A stretch of 64,000 nucleotides of DNA from Ruegeria atlantica (GCF_013033965.1 NZ_WQFE01000011.1:62001-126000); one strand, 5' to 3'. Numbered from the stretch's first letter, positions 1-9,568 are shown. Program-made: numbers and translations. The notes: generated by a model from the sequence alone, not told the origin.

Positions 1-612
1 GGTTTCGACCACCCGGTATGCGTGGGGCTTGAAGTTGCGGGCGGAGGACAGGCGTTGCCCAAGGCCTCTGGCAAGCCCGATGAAATATTCGAAAACGACG
101 GCCAGATCACCAAACGTCCTGTGCGCGCGCTGACCTTGTCCGCTCTGGCCCCTAAACGTGGTGAGCATCTGTGGGATATCGGCGGCGGCACCGGCTCGAT
201 CAGTATCGAGTGGCTGATGTGCGACCCGACCCTGACCGCGACCACGATCGAACCCCGCGAAGATCGCGCCGAGCGTATTCGCCGCAACGCCGATGCGCTG
301 GGACAGGACCGGCTGAATGTGGTCCATGGTACCGCGCCGGATGCGCTGGACGGGTTGGCCCTGCCGGATGTCGTCTTCATCGGCGGGGGCCTCAGCTACA
401 CGTTGCTTGAATGGCTGTACGACATGCTGCCCACAACTACGCGATTGGTCGCCAACGCAGTGACTTTGGAAAGCGAAATCCTTCTCGCACAATGGCAAGA
501 GAAAATTGGCGGCGAACTTCTGCGGATCGAGCTGGCGCAAGCCGCTCCGCTGGGTCCTCGGCGCGGCTGGAAATCCGCCTACCCGGTCGTGCAATGGAGC
601 GTCATCCTATGA
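1..612 (+). CDS. cobL: Precorrin-6Y C5,15-methyltransferase (decarboxylating), 3' part
   Basis: This is the C-terminal part of CobL, cut by the left edge; the reading frame is open from base 1, so the GTG at 22 is not a real start. CobL methylates precorrin-6Y at C5 and C15 and decarboxylates the acetate side chain in aerobic cobalamin synthesis. The visible 203 residues hold the end of the CbiE-like domain and the whole CbiT-like SAM methyltransferase domain, with the SAM-binding loop DIGGGTGSISIEW near visible residues 59-71. The stop overlaps the next start as ATGA at 609-612, so it is translationally coupled to cobE. Confident. Confidence 0.93.
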   Translation, partial: GFDHPVCVGLEVAGGGQALPKASGKPDEIFENDGQITKRPVRALTLSALAPKRGEHLWDIGGGTGSISIEWLMCDPTLTATTIEPREDRAERIRRNADALGQDRLNVVHGTAPDALDGLALPDVVFIGGGLSYTLLEWLYDMLPTTTRLVANAVTLESEILLAQWQEKIGGELLRIELAQAAPLGPRRGWKSAYPVVQWSVIL

Positions 613-977
613 TCGTTGCGGGTTTGGGATTTTCATCGGCGGCCACAGTGGACAGCCTGCGTGCGGCCTTCGACCGGGCCAGCAACGGGCAGACCATCGA
701 CGCGCTGGCTACTGTCGCTGACAAAGAAGGCCACGCCGCACTGGCCCAATTCGCAGCATCCGCCGCCCTGCCCCTGCATTTCATCGCTGCCACTGATCTG
801 GCGGGACAGCGCACTCTCACCTGCTCGAACCGCAGCCGTGCCACATATGGCACCGGCAGCGTGGCCGAAGCATCCGCCCTTGCCGCCGCCGGATCTGGTG
901 CGCGGCTGACCTCACCCAGACACATCTCGGACGACCGGCTTGCCACTTGCGCCGTCGCCATCGGAGGACAAACATGA
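609..977 (+). CDS. cobE: Cobalamin biosynthesis protein CobE / CbiG C-terminal domain
   Basis: A 122-residue protein beginning [10 protein letters not shown], the usual opening of the CobE/CbiG C-terminal family. CobE belongs to the aerobic cobalamin pathway, but its exact biochemical step is poorly defined. The internal [15 protein letters not shown] segment matches the family's conserved GxxSVAEAAAL region. The start is fixed by the ATGA overlap with cobL. A longer in-frame extension to 411 exists but lies wholly inside cobL, so I reject it. It overlaps cobM by ATGA at 974-977. Confidence 0.85.
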   Translation: MIVAGLGFSSAATVDSLRAAFDRASNGQTIDALATVADKEGHAALAQFAASAALPLHFIAATDLAGQRTLTCSNRSRATYGTGSVAEASALAAAGSGARLTSPRHISDDRLATCAVAIGGQT

Positions 978-1768
978 CCGTTCATTTCATCGGTGCCGGA
1001 CCCGGCGCTGCCGACCTTCTGACCCTGCGGGGCCGTGATATCATCGCATCCTGTCCGGTGTGCTTGTACGCAGGTTCGCTGGTGCCCGAAGAAATCCTTG
1101 GCCACTGTCCCGAGGGCGCAAAGATCATCAACACCGCACCGATGGATCTGGACCAGATCATGGTCGAAATCGAGACCGCGCATAAGGCAGGTCAGGACGT
1201 CGCTCGGCTGCATTCCGGAGACCTGTCCGTCTGGTCGGCGATGGGCGAACAGATCCGGCGGCTGAAAGAAATGGGCATTCCCGTCAGTGTCACACCTGGC
1301 GTGCCGTCCTTTGCGGCCGCCGCGGCCTCGCTGGGAACGGAACTAACCCTGCCCGGACTTGCACAGTCTGTCGTTTTGACCCGGACGCCCGGCCGTGCCT
1401 CTTCCATGCCCGAGGGCGAAACGCTTGAGAACTTTGCCCGCACTGGTGCGACCTTGGCAATCCACCTATCGATTGGCAATCTGAATAAGGTGATCGCAGA
1501 CCTTACCCCGGCCTACGGTGCTGAGTGCCCGGTTGCAGTGGTGTATCGCGCCAGCTGGCCGGATGAACGGATCATTCGCGCCACATTGGCAACCCTGAAA
1601 GACGCGCTAGACGACAGCATCTCTCGCACCGCTTTGATCATGGTCGGTCCGGCCCTCGCGGGCAAAGGCTTTGATGAAAGTTGCCTGTATTCAAAAGATT
1701 ACGACCGCCGGTACCGCCCGCAAAGCGCGGACAGCCCGTGGTCGAGCTGGAGCCCCGAGAATGAATGA
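974..1768 (+). CDS. cobM: Precorrin-4 C11-methyltransferase
   Basis: A 264-residue tetrapyrrole methylase that transfers a methyl group from SAM to C11 of precorrin-4. It opens with [20 protein letters not shown], the glycine-rich SAM loop typical of CobM/CbiF, followed by the [14 protein letters not shown] motif and [13 protein letters not shown], all family signatures. Length is normal. The start at 974 is chosen because it couples to the cobE stop (ATGA) and gives the family N-terminus; the upstream candidate at 947 adds residues inside cobE. It overlaps cobB by 8 bases. Confidence 0.93.
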   Translation: MTVHFIGAGPGAADLLTLRGRDIIASCPVCLYAGSLVPEEILGHCPEGAKIINTAPMDLDQIMVEIETAHKAGQDVARLHSGDLSVWSAMGEQIRRLKEMGIPVSVTPGVPSFAAAAASLGTELTLPGLAQSVVLTRTPGRASSMPEGETLENFARTGATLAIHLSIGNLNKVIADLTPAYGAECPVAVVYRASWPDERIIRATLATLKDALDDSISRTALIMVGPALAGKGFDESCLYSKDYDRRYRPQSADSPWSSWSPENE

Positions 1769-3089
1769 CGGGATGACTAACCCACCGGGACTGCTGATTT
1801 CCGCGCCGTCTTCCGGGACGGGCAAAACCACCGTCATGTTGGGCTTGTTGCGTGCCCTAGCCGAGGATGGCCTGACCGTACAGCCATTCAAGAGTGGCCC
1901 GGACTATATCGACCCCGCCTTTCACCGCGCCGCAGCCGGGCGCGCCTCGTTCAATCTGGACAGCTGGGCGATGGCCAATCCGCTGCTGAGCGCGATTTCT
2001 GCCCAGGCCAAGGGGGCAGATATCGTCGTGGCCGAGGGGTCGATGGGTCTGTTCGATGGTGTCGCCAAGCCCGGAGAGCTGGGTCATGGCTCTAGCGCGG
2101 AGACCGCGCAGCGTATGGGCTGGCCGGTCGTTCTGGTTCTGGACGTGGGCGGTCAGGCCCAGTCGGCGGCGGCAACAGCCTTGGGGTTTCGGATGTACAA
2201 CCCCGACCTGCCTTTTGCCGGTGTGATCCTGAACCGTTGCGCCAGCCCCCGTCACGAACGCCTGACCCGGTTGGGAATGGAGCGTGCAGGGCTGCCGGTT
2301 TTGGGCGTGCTGCCTCGACGCGGAGACCTGACTCTGCCCGAACGGCACCTTGGTCTGATCCAAGCCGTCGAACATCCCGATCTGGAAAACGCCATTGCCG
2401 GGTATGCTGCGTTCCTGCGCGAACATGTGGATCTTGAAGCAATCAAGGCTGCGGCCTCCTCAGGCCCCAATGGGCCATCGTCAGCCGCGCTGCCGCGGCC
2501 CCCGGCTCAGCGGATTGCCCTAGCTCGGGATGCGGCGTTTTCGTTCACCTATCCGCATTTGCTGAAAGGTTGGCGCGAAGCGGGTGCGGAAATCCTGCCG
2601 TTTTCACCGCTGGCCGATGAAGCACCTGCTGCGGATGCCGATCTGATCTGGTTGCCCGGTGGATACCCTGAGCTGCATGCTGGCACACTGGCTGCTGCCG
2701 ACACATTCCTGAGCGGTCTGCGCAAACACGCGGAGACCAAACCCGTTCACGGTGAGTGCGGTGGCTACATGGCGTTGGGCGAGGCCTTGATCGACAAGGG
2801 AGGGGTTCGGCATCAGATGGTGGGTCTGCTTGGGCTTGTGACCTCTTATGAGAAGCGCAAATTCAATCTTGGGTACCGCAAGGCGCAGTTGCTGGCCCCT
2901 ATGCCGGGATTCTCCACTGATGCGACGTTGCGGGGCCATGAGTTCCACTATTCTTCGATTTTGGAACAGCCCGACGCGCCATTGGCCCGGGTGTTCGATG
3001 CCGAAGGGGTTGAGGGCCCACAAACCGGATCGGTTCGCGGCAATGTAACAGGAACATTCTTTCATCTGATTGCAGAGGCACAAGCATGA
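1761..3089 (+). CDS. cobB: Hydrogenobyrinic/cobyrinic acid a,c-diamide synthase
   Basis: A 442-residue ATP- and glutamine-dependent amidotransferase that amidates the a and c side chains of the corrin ring. The N-terminal domain has a P-loop (SSGTGKTT, residues about 17-24) and the C-terminal class I glutaminase domain has the nucleophile Cys near residue 333 in [23 protein letters not shown] before it is also typical. Start ATG 1761 overlaps cobM by 8 bases; an ATG 12 bases later is an alternative. The stop overlaps cobA by ATGA (3086-3089). Confidence 0.93.
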   Translation: MNDGMTNPPGLLISAPSSGTGKTTVMLGLLRALAEDGLTVQPFKSGPDYIDPAFHRAAAGRASFNLDSWAMANPLLSAISAQAKGADIVVAEGSMGLFDGVAKPGELGHGSSAETAQRMGWPVVLVLDVGGQAQSAAATALGFRMYNPDLPFAGVILNRCASPRHERLTRLGMERAGLPVLGVLPRRGDLTLPERHLGLIQAVEHPDLENAIAGYAAFLREHVDLEAIKAAASSGPNGPSSAALPRPPAQRIALARDAAFSFTYPHLLKGWREAGAEILPFSPLADEAPAADADLIWLPGGYPELHAGTLAAADTFLSGLRKHAETKPVHGECGGYMALGEALIDKGGVRHQMVGLLGLVTSYEKRKFNLGYRKAQLLAPMPGFSTDATLRGHEFHYSSILEQPDAPLARVFDAEGVEGPQTGSVRGNVTGTFFHLIAEAQA

Positions 3090-3814
3090 GCGGTTTCGTT
3101 TCGTTCATTGGCTCCGGTCCCGGAGATCCGGAACTGCTGACCCTAAAGGCCGTGGACCGGCTGCAAAAAGCAGACGCAGTGCTGTTTGACGACCTCAGCA
3201 GTGGTCCGATCCTTGGCCATGCGCATCAGGATGCGGACCTTGTCGGGGTTGGCAAACGCGCAGGCCGCCCCTCGCCCAAGCAGGACCATGTCAGCCGTTT
3301 GTTGGTGGATTACGCCAAGACCGGTGCCCGCGTTGTGCGCTTGAAATCCGGCGATGGCGGTCTGTTTGGGCGTCTGGAGGAAGAACTGGTGGCGCTGCGT
3401 GAGGCCGGGATCGAATACGAGATCATCCCCGGCATCCCTTCGGCGGTTGCCGCTGCGGCGGCGGCTGGGATTCCCCTGACACGGCGGCTGACGGCGCGGC
3501 GCGTGCAGTTCGTCACCGGCCACGATGTCAGCGGCAAGTTGCCTGATGATCTCAATCTACCTGCCCTTGCCGATCCAGATGCCACCACCGTCGTTTTCAT
3601 GGGCAAACGTACATTTCCATTGCTGGTCAATGCATTGAACGAACATGGTTTGCCACTGGAAACACCGGCGCTGATGGCCGAATCTGTATCGACCCCGGAT
3701 CAGGTGTTGCATAGATCGACGGTTGGTGGTTTGGCAAAAAAGCTGTGTGCTGAGATTGGCACGGCTCCCGCTCTGATCCTGTATGGCCCACTGGCAGAGA
3801 CCGACGATGTTTGA
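3086..3814 (+). CDS. cobA: Uroporphyrinogen-III C-methyltransferase (SUMT)
   Basis: A 242-residue SAM-dependent methylase converting uroporphyrinogen III to precorrin-2, the branch point towards cobalamin and sirohaem. It starts with the SUMT loop SFIGSGPGDPELLTLKAV and has IPGIPSAVAAAAAAGIPLTRR. The central motif reads RLKSGDGGLFGRLEEE rather than the more common KGGDPFVFGRGGEE. It carries no CysG-type dehydrogenase/ferrochelatase domain, so it is a stand-alone methylase. It overlaps cobB by 4 bases and cobF by 8. Confidence 0.88.
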   Translation: MSGFVSFIGSGPGDPELLTLKAVDRLQKADAVLFDDLSSGPILGHAHQDADLVGVGKRAGRPSPKQDHVSRLLVDYAKTGARVVRLKSGDGGLFGRLEEELVALREAGIEYEIIPGIPSAVAAAAAAGIPLTRRLTARRVQFVTGHDVSGKLPDDLNLPALADPDATTVVFMGKRTFPLLVNALNEHGLPLETPALMAESVSTPDQVLHRSTVGGLAKKLCAEIGTAPALILYGPLAETDDV

Positions 3815-4550
3815 CCTGACCCTGATCGGAATTGGCACCGGCAACCCGGACCACCTGACGTTTCAGGGCGCGCAAGCCATTCAAGATGCGGACCTGATCC
3901 TGATCCCTCGCAAAGGCGAGAACAAGGCCGATCTGGCCGGGCTGCGAGAAGAGATAATCGCTCAGGTCTGCGATACGCCGCCACAAGTCGCATATTTCGA
4001 TATTCCCAAACGGCGCGCCGATGATGGGTATCTGCGCGGCGTGGACGAATGGCACGATGCAATTGCATTGCGGTGGCAAGAGGCGATCTCGGCGTATCCC
4101 AATGCAGAGCGGGTGGCGCTGCTGATATGGGGCGATCCGTCCCTATATGACAGTTCGCTGCGCATCGCCTCGCGGCTGAAGCCGCAACCGGAAACACGTG
4201 TGATCCCCGGCATCACTGCGTTACAGGCGCTGACGGCGGCGCATGCGATACCGATCAACGATCTGGGCGCGCCGTATATTGTGACCACAGGTCGGCGCAT
4301 TCGGGATGAAGGTTGGCCGCCAAACGCCTCAAAAGTGGCTGTTATGCTGGATGGCGAGTGCTCGTTCCAAAGCCTTGATATGGCGGGCTATGATATCTGG
4401 TGGGGCGCTTATGTGGGCATGAAAGAAGAAATTCTGATTAACGGTCCATTGGCGCAGGTCGCCCCGCAAATCGTCGAGACACGGGCAACGGCGCGGGCAG
4501 ATCATGGCTGGATCATGGATATATACCTGCTGAAAAAGCGCACGACCTGA
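3807..4550 (+). CDS. cobF: Precorrin-6A synthase (deacetylating)
   Basis: A 247-residue tetrapyrrole methylase that methylates C1 of precorrin-5 with loss of the C20-derived acetyl group, a step specific to the aerobic cobalamin route. The N-terminus MFDLTLIGIGTGNPDHLTFQ and the IWGDPSLYDSSLRIA and VIPGITALQALTAAH segments are characteristic. ATG 3807 is preferred over the ATG at 3783 because it gives the family N-terminus and the same 8-base overlap seen at the cobM/cobB junction. It is the last cob gene in the window; a 7-base T run follows at 4558-4564. Confidence 0.92.
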   Translation: MFDLTLIGIGTGNPDHLTFQGAQAIQDADLILIPRKGENKADLAGLREEIIAQVCDTPPQVAYFDIPKRRADDGYLRGVDEWHDAIALRWQEAISAYPNAERVALLIWGDPSLYDSSLRIASRLKPQPETRVIPGITALQALTAAHAIPINDLGAPYIVTTGRRIRDEGWPPNASKVAVMLDGECSFQSLDMAGYDIWWGAYVGMKEEILINGPLAQVAPQIVETRATARADHGWIMDIYLLKKRTT

Positions 4551-4656
4551 TCCAAGGTTTTTTTGACTGATGCGCGACACCACCCACGGGATTGTGACTG
4601 CGCGAAACACGAGTTTCTGGCATCAATCCAGCACCCGAATGCATGAGGACAGCACG

Positions 4657-5115
4657 ATGAAGGCTATTTCGACCGTACTGTGTTTTCTGGCACTTCCAGC
4701 GCTGGCGCAAGAAGCAATGCAGGGCTGGGCCGTGCATTCGACAGACAAAACCTATGATGCGCTGGTCGCAGATACGAAGGCCGCCGTCAAAGAACATGGT
4801 CTGATCGTTGTAACGCAGGCTGGTCCCACCAAGGCAGCGGCAGCCCGAGGGATCACCATTCCGGGTAATCTGGTGATCGGTGCGTTTAACAACGACTACG
4901 CCGTGCGGGTTCTGGAAACCTCAGTGAACGCTATGATCGAAGCGCCAATCCGCTTCTACGTGACCGAGAATACGGACGGCACGGCGTCATTGTCCTACAA
5001 AACCCCAAGCCATGTCTTTGCCCCTTATGCTCAGCAAGGCGGCGAACCACTGCAGGAAATTGCCCAAGAACTGGACGAAAAGTTTCAGGCCGTGGCGGAA
5101 ATCGCAGTCAAATAG
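4657..5115 (+). CDS. Exported DUF302 family protein
   Basis: A 152-residue protein with a short signal peptide (MKAISTVLCFLALPALA, cleavage before Q18 or so), hence periplasmic. The rest is a DUF302 domain (residues about 25-145), a small alpha/beta fold of unknown biochemical role found in many bacteria. PIRFYVTENTDGTASLSYKTPS is the conserved central part of this family. The ATG at 4657 is preferred over upstream in-frame starts because it opens the signal peptide and has GAGGAC about 10 bases ahead. It stands alone between cobF and the TPP enzyme gene. Confidence 0.8.
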   Translation: MKAISTVLCFLALPALAQEAMQGWAVHSTDKTYDALVADTKAAVKEHGLIVVTQAGPTKAAAARGITIPGNLVIGAFNNDYAVRVLETSVNAMIEAPIRFYVTENTDGTASLSYKTPSHVFAPYAQQGGEPLQEIAQELDEKFQAVAEIAVK

Positions 5116-5193
5116 TCACACTGCTGTGAACCAGCTTGCGTCCGGACGCGCCCTAAGCAATCTGCAATGACGTATTTTTTCGGAGCATAACTG

Positions 5194-6813
5194 ATGCAGG
5201 ACCTCTCGCCACGCGCTGCGGATCTTTTGGCCCAAAGGCTTTATGAGGCCGGATGCCGCCATGCCTTTGGCATGCCCGGTGGCGAGGTTCTGACGTTGGT
5301 GGATGCGCTGGAACAGGCGGGGATCACCTTTCACCTGACCAAGCACGAAAACGCCGCCGGTTTCATGGCCGAGGCCGTGCATCACCGCGACAGCGCACCT
5401 GCGATTCTGGTGGCGACGCTTGGCCCCGGTGCGATGAACGGGATCAACGTGGTCGCCAACGCCTTGCAGGACCGGGTGCCCATGATCGTGCTGACCGGTT
5501 GCGTCGATGCGGATGAAGCGCTGACTTATACCCATCAGGTTATGGATCACGCACAGGTCTATCGCTCGATCACCAAAGGAACCTTTAAACTGACGGCACA
5601 GGGCGCGGATATCGTGGCAGACAAGGCCGTATCGCTGGCCAACCAGCCGCGCCCCGGACCTGTGCATATCGACGTACCGATCTCGGTTGCGGATACGCGC
5701 GTATCCGGCGTCAAGACGCGGCGGCTTGTTAAGGCTGCAGCCGTTGCGCCCGAGGGAAATTGTCTTGAAAAAGCGCGCCGCTGGGTGGCTGACGCCGAAC
5801 GCCCTATCGCAATTGTCGGGCTGGACGTGTTGTATGACGGATCGCGCAATGTCGTGCAGGCCTTTCTGGAGCATTTCGGTATCCCCTTTGTCACGACTTA
5901 CAAGGCCAAGGGCGTTGTCCCCGAAGATAACCCTCTGTGCCTTGGCGGGGCCGGGTTGTCGCCGCTGGCCGACAAGCATCTTTTGCCGCTGGTTGAACAG
6001 GCCGATCTGGTCCTGTGCCTTGGCTATGACCCGATCGAGATGCGCCCCGGCTGGCGCGAGGTCTGGGACCCCGAAAAAAAGCGCGTCATCGACATCTCGG
6101 CCGTGGTCAACGACCACTACATGCATCAGGCCAGTCTGAATATGGTCGCCGACACCGGGGCTACGCTGGAGGCGATCGCAAAAGGCAATCCTGCCCGCGA
6201 GACTTGGCCGGCTGGCGAACCCACGCAAGTCAAAGCCGCGTTGGCACAGGCCTTCCCGACTGACGAGGCGTGGGGCCCCGCCGCCATTATAGCCGAAACT
6301 CGTGCCACCCTGCCCGCTGAAACATTAGCCACGGCTGACAGCGGCGCACATCGCATCCTGCTGAGCCAGATGTGGGAATGTTCCGAGGAACGCGGGCTGA
6401 TCCAATCCTCGGCGCTGTGTACCATGGGCTGCGCCGTGCCGATGGCGATAGGCCTGAAACTGGCCGAACCGAACCGCCCGGTCATCAGCTTTTCGGGCGA
6501 TGCCGGGTTCCTGATGGTTGCCGGAGAGTTGTCGACCGCCGCCGAGATGGGCGGAAACCCAATCTTTCTGGTCTTTGTCGATGCAAGCCTCGCGTTGATC
6601 GAGCTGAAACAGCGCCAGCGCCAGATGGGCAACAGAGGTGTGGATTTCGACCGCCACGACTTTGCAGCCATGGGCCACGCTTTTGGCGGCAACGGCCACA
6701 CCGTTCGCAACCGCGAGGAGCTACGCGCTGCTCTGAACGCGGCGATGAAAGCTAGCACGTTCACCGTGATTGCCGCCGAAATCGACCGTGGAGGCTATGA
6801 TGGCCGGATCTGA
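5194..6813 (+). CDS. Thiamine-diphosphate enzyme, acetolactate synthase family
   Basis: A 539-residue ThDP enzyme with the three-domain acetolactate synthase architecture. The catalytic Glu is E52 in KHENAAGFMAEA, and TLGPGAMNGINVVANA and PRPGPVHIDVPI are family signatures. The cofactor-binding motif near residues 434-465 reads SGDAGFLMVAGE...FVDASLALIELKQR, so the usual GDG is GDA and the closing NN is replaced. Substrate cannot be read from sequence: 2-oxoacid decarboxylation or carboligation are both possible. There is no small regulatory subunit (ilvN) nearby, which argues against housekeeping IlvB. Its 3' end overlaps a CoA-transferase gene, suggesting a joint pathway. Confidence 0.8.
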   Translation: MQDLSPRAADLLAQRLYEAGCRHAFGMPGGEVLTLVDALEQAGITFHLTKHENAAGFMAEAVHHRDSAPAILVATLGPGAMNGINVVANALQDRVPMIVLTGCVDADEALTYTHQVMDHAQVYRSITKGTFKLTAQGADIVADKAVSLANQPRPGPVHIDVPISVADTRVSGVKTRRLVKAAAVAPEGNCLEKARRWVADAERPIAIVGLDVLYDGSRNVVQAFLEHFGIPFVTTYKAKGVVPEDNPLCLGGAGLSPLADKHLLPLVEQADLVLCLGYDPIEMRPGWREVWDPEKKRVIDISAVVNDHYMHQASLNMVADTGATLEAIAKGNPARETWPAGEPTQVKAALAQAFPTDEAWGPAAIIAETRATLPAETLATADSGAHRILLSQMWECSEERGLIQSSALCTMGCAVPMAIGLKLAEPNRPVISFSGDAGFLMVAGELSTAAEMGGNPIFLVFVDASLALIELKQRQRQMGNRGVDFDRHDFAAMGHAFGGNGHTVRNREELRAALNAAMKASTFTVIAAEIDRGGYDGRI

Positions 6814-7984
6814 AGGACCGCTGAAGGGCGTCAAGGTATTGGACCTCAGCCGCATTTTGGCCGGACCTACCTGTACGCAATTGCTGGGTGATCTGGGCGC
6901 TAGCGTCATCAAGATCGAAAACCCCTCGACAGGTGGGGATGACACCCGTCAATGGGGTCCTCCATATGTTGAAGACGCGCAAGGCAACCGCTCTGATCTG
7001 AGCGCCTATTTCATGTCGGCCAATCGCAACAAGAAATCAGTCGCCATCGACATTACCACACCCCAAGGACAGTCTGAAATCAAACGGTTGGCGTCGCACG
7101 CCGATATTTTGATCGAAAACTTCAAACCCGGCGGGCTGGCGAAATATGGATTGGACTATGCAAGCCTGTCGCCAGAGTTTCCCAGCCTCGTCTATTGCTC
7201 GATCTCGGGTTACGGTCAGACCGGACCAAACGCGTCCAAGCCGGGCTATGACCTGATGGCGCAAGGGTACGGCGGGATCATGTCGTTGACCGGTGAGCCC
7301 GATGGTGCCCCGATGAAGGTGGGCGTGGGTATCGCCGATGTCATGTGCGGGATGTACGCAAGTGTCGGCATTCTGGCAGCCCTGCGCCACCGCGATCAGA
7401 CCGGCGAAGGCCAGCAGATTGATCTGGCGCTGGTGGATGCGCAAATCGCCTGGCTGATCAACGAAGGGGTGAACTATCTGACCTCAGGCAACGTGCCCCA
7501 ACGGCGCGGTAATGGGCATCCAAACATTGTACCCTATGACGTCTATGAGACTGCCGATGGCCATGTCATTCTGGCTGTTGGCAATGACAGCCAGTTCCGG
7601 CGCTTCTGCGAATTCATTAAGTGCCCCGATCTGGCGGATGACCCCCGTTTCGCCACCAATCCCGCCCGGCTTGATCACCGCGACGCGTTGAACGCCGTAC
7701 TGCGCCCAGCGGTGAAGACCTATTCGTCCGAGACCATCATTGCCCAACTCGAAGCGCGCAAGGTTCCGGTTGGTCCGGTTCAGACCTTGGATCAGGTTTT
7801 CGCCACCGATCAGGTCGAATCCCGTCAGATGCAGATCGCGATGCAGGCCGCACCGGGTGATGTGCAACTGATCGGGAATCCGCTGAAACTGTCGCGCACG
7901 CCTGTAACATATCGGGCCGCCCCGCCCGTCTGCGGCGCGGATACGCAGGCCGTTCTGAGCGCTGAAAACCCCTTTGACGATTGA
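6800..7984 (+). CDS. Class III CoA-transferase (CaiB/BaiF family)
   Basis: A 394-residue family III CoA-transferase, moving CoA between carboxylic acids through an aspartyl-CoA intermediate. The N-terminus LKGVKVLDLSRILAGPTCTQ, the NRNKKSVAIDI segment and the catalytic Asp (D151) in KPGYDLMAQGYGGIMSLTGE identify it. ATG 6800 has GGAGG at 6790-6794 with a 5-base spacer; ATG 6797 is an alternative with a spacer that is too short. It overlaps the TPP enzyme gene by 14 bases, so the two are co-translated. Substrates are unknown; formyl-CoA or succinyl-CoA type transferases are the nearest described relatives. Confidence 0.87.
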   Translation: MAGSEGPLKGVKVLDLSRILAGPTCTQLLGDLGASVIKIENPSTGGDDTRQWGPPYVEDAQGNRSDLSAYFMSANRNKKSVAIDITTPQGQSEIKRLASHADILIENFKPGGLAKYGLDYASLSPEFPSLVYCSISGYGQTGPNASKPGYDLMAQGYGGIMSLTGEPDGAPMKVGVGIADVMCGMYASVGILAALRHRDQTGEGQQIDLALVDAQIAWLINEGVNYLTSGNVPQRRGNGHPNIVPYDVYETADGHVILAVGNDSQFRRFCEFIKCPDLADDPRFATNPARLDHRDALNAVLRPAVKTYSSETIIAQLEARKVPVGPVQTLDQVFATDQVESRQMQIAMQAAPGDVQLIGNPLKLSRTPVTYRAAPPVCGADTQAVLSAENPFDD

Positions 7985-8004
7985 AACACTCTGCCTGTTT
8001 CGGC

Positions 8005-8025
8005 GGCATGTTGCTGAAACATGCC
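8005..8025 (+). terminator. Hairpin after the CoA-transferase gene
   Basis: GGCATGTT and AACATGCC form a perfect 8-bp stem around a 5-base loop, 20 bases after the stop codon. No T run follows directly (a T tract comes 13 bases later, 8039-8045), so it is a possible rather than canonical terminator. Confidence 0.4.
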
Positions 8026-8159
8026 CTTGAATCGGCGGTTTTTTTCAATTTTCGCCCACACGGCATTTCACCAATTCGAGAGCAGGGTCGATACTGATAC
8101 GACCCACCCAGAGTCTCTGCTACATCAGTTGTTGTAGAATTTCTCGATTGGATCGGAAC

Positions 8160-9536
8160 ATGAACATGAAGCAAGACGTTTTCGGACAGATGAACACCCT
8201 GAGCCACCCGGCAAGTGCCGAGGCGTGGGATGGTGTTCTGCTTGGGTTCATGGCCCATGCCGCCGTTACGCCACAGCATCTTGGCAAAGTTCTTGAGCTT
8301 GAGCCCGATTTTGCGCTGGGTCACGCGATCAAAGGCTTGTTCATGGTTCTGCTGGGCCGCCGCGAAATGATGCCGGTCGCCATCGAAGCCCTGGCCGCAG
8401 CCAACAGCGCCATGGAACGTCAGCCGGTCTCAGTGCGCGAACGGCTGTATGTCGAAGCGCTGGGTCTGTATCTGGCTGACCTGCCTACACAAGCCATCCA
8501 AAAGTTCGAAGAGATACTGCGCGCCCACCCGCAAGACACGCTTGCCATGAAGCTCAGCCATGCGACGCGATTTGTACTTGGCGACTCGGAAGGGATGCGC
8601 CGGTCGATCGAACGCGTTCTGCCTGCTTATGAACCCGATCATGCCGGTCGAGGTTACTTGCTGGGTTGTCATTCCTTTGCATTGGAAGAGACCGGTGCCT
8701 ACGAAAAGGCCGAAATCGCCGGACGGCAGGCGCTGTGGATGGTCTCGGACGATGCCTGGGGTCTACACGCGGTCGCGCACGTGCACGAAATGACTGGCAA
8801 CGCGCAGCTGGGCCTTGATTGGCTCGCGGGTCGCGAAGAGGCTTGGACCCACTGCAACAACTTCCGATATCACGTTTGGTGGCACAAGGCGCTGATGCAT
8901 CTGGATTTGGGTCAGGTCGATCACGTGATGGAGCTGTATGACAACTACATCCGTCAGGACAAAACCGACGACTACCGCGATATTTCGAACGCCACGTCCC
9001 TGCTGTCACGGCTGGAACTTGAAGGCGTCAACGTGGGCAACCGCTGGGAAGAACTGGCAGATCTCAGCGCGGCGCGGGCCGAAGATGGCTGTCTGATCTT
9101 TGCTGACCTTCATTACCTTCTGGCGCTGACCGGCGACAACCGCACAGAGGCGACCGGTAAGATGTTGCAGCGTATTCAGAAAGATGCGCAGCGCAATCAG
9201 GGGGACACCCCGATCCGCATGTCCGATCCGGGCATTGCGGCGGCCAAAGGGCTTGAGGCCTTTGGCGATGGCCTCTACGGCGACGCCTTCGACTTTTTGT
9301 CGAGCGCCCGAGCAGGTATGCAACTGGCAGGTGGAAGCCACGCCCAACGTGATGTTTTCGAGCGCATCACAATTGATTCCGGCCTGCGTGCCGGCCGTCT
9401 GGATGCCGTCGAGCGCATCCTGGATGACCGTCGCGCCAAAAGAGCCGGGGGCGAAGACAATTACGCTCTCGCGCGCCGCGCATTGATCGATGCGGCACGT
9501 GACAACGGAGACGCACAAAGCGTCCCGGCTGAATAA
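8160..9536 (+). CDS. TPR-repeat protein, TTC38-like
   Basis: A 458-residue soluble protein made of helical repeats; LEPDFALGHAIKGLFMVLLG, FEEILRAHPQDTLAMKLSH and YEKAEIAGRQALWMVSDDAWGLHA look like TPR-type units, and the HAVAHVHEMTG and NNFRYHVWWHKALMHLDLG stretches are typical of the TTC38 family (tetratricopeptide repeat protein 38). TPR proteins act as scaffolds and no catalytic role is known for this family. ATG 8160 is chosen over the TTG at 8148. It lies 32 bases before opgC on the same strand, so it may be part of that operon, but a functional link to periplasmic glucans is only inference. Confidence 0.75.
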   Translation: MNMKQDVFGQMNTLSHPASAEAWDGVLLGFMAHAAVTPQHLGKVLELEPDFALGHAIKGLFMVLLGRREMMPVAIEALAAANSAMERQPVSVRERLYVEALGLYLADLPTQAIQKFEEILRAHPQDTLAMKLSHATRFVLGDSEGMRRSIERVLPAYEPDHAGRGYLLGCHSFALEETGAYEKAEIAGRQALWMVSDDAWGLHAVAHVHEMTGNAQLGLDWLAGREEAWTHCNNFRYHVWWHKALMHLDLGQVDHVMELYDNYIRQDKTDDYRDISNATSLLSRLELEGVNVGNRWEELADLSAARAEDGCLIFADLHYLLALTGDNRTEATGKMLQRIQKDAQRNQGDTPIRMSDPGIAAAKGLEAFGDGLYGDAFDFLSSARAGMQLAGGSHAQRDVFERITIDSGLRAGRLDAVERILDDRRAKRAGGEDNYALARRALIDAARDNGDAQSVPAE

Positions 9537-9568
9537 CAAAAACAAAGACCAAGAAGGACAGAATTCGT

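Noticed and set aside
4545-4564. Possible terminator after cobF (ACCT/AGGT stem then seven Ts)
   Set aside because: The stem is only 4 bp and would be too weak; I kept only the mention of the T run.
5106-5136. TCACA/TGTGA hairpin after the DUF302 gene
   Set aside because: Only 5 bp with no T tail, and likely by chance.
5116-6228. Long 370-residue minus-strand open frame opposite the TPP enzyme
   Set aside because: Its translation shows no domain, and it mirrors a clear coding gene; typical of GC-rich shadow frames.
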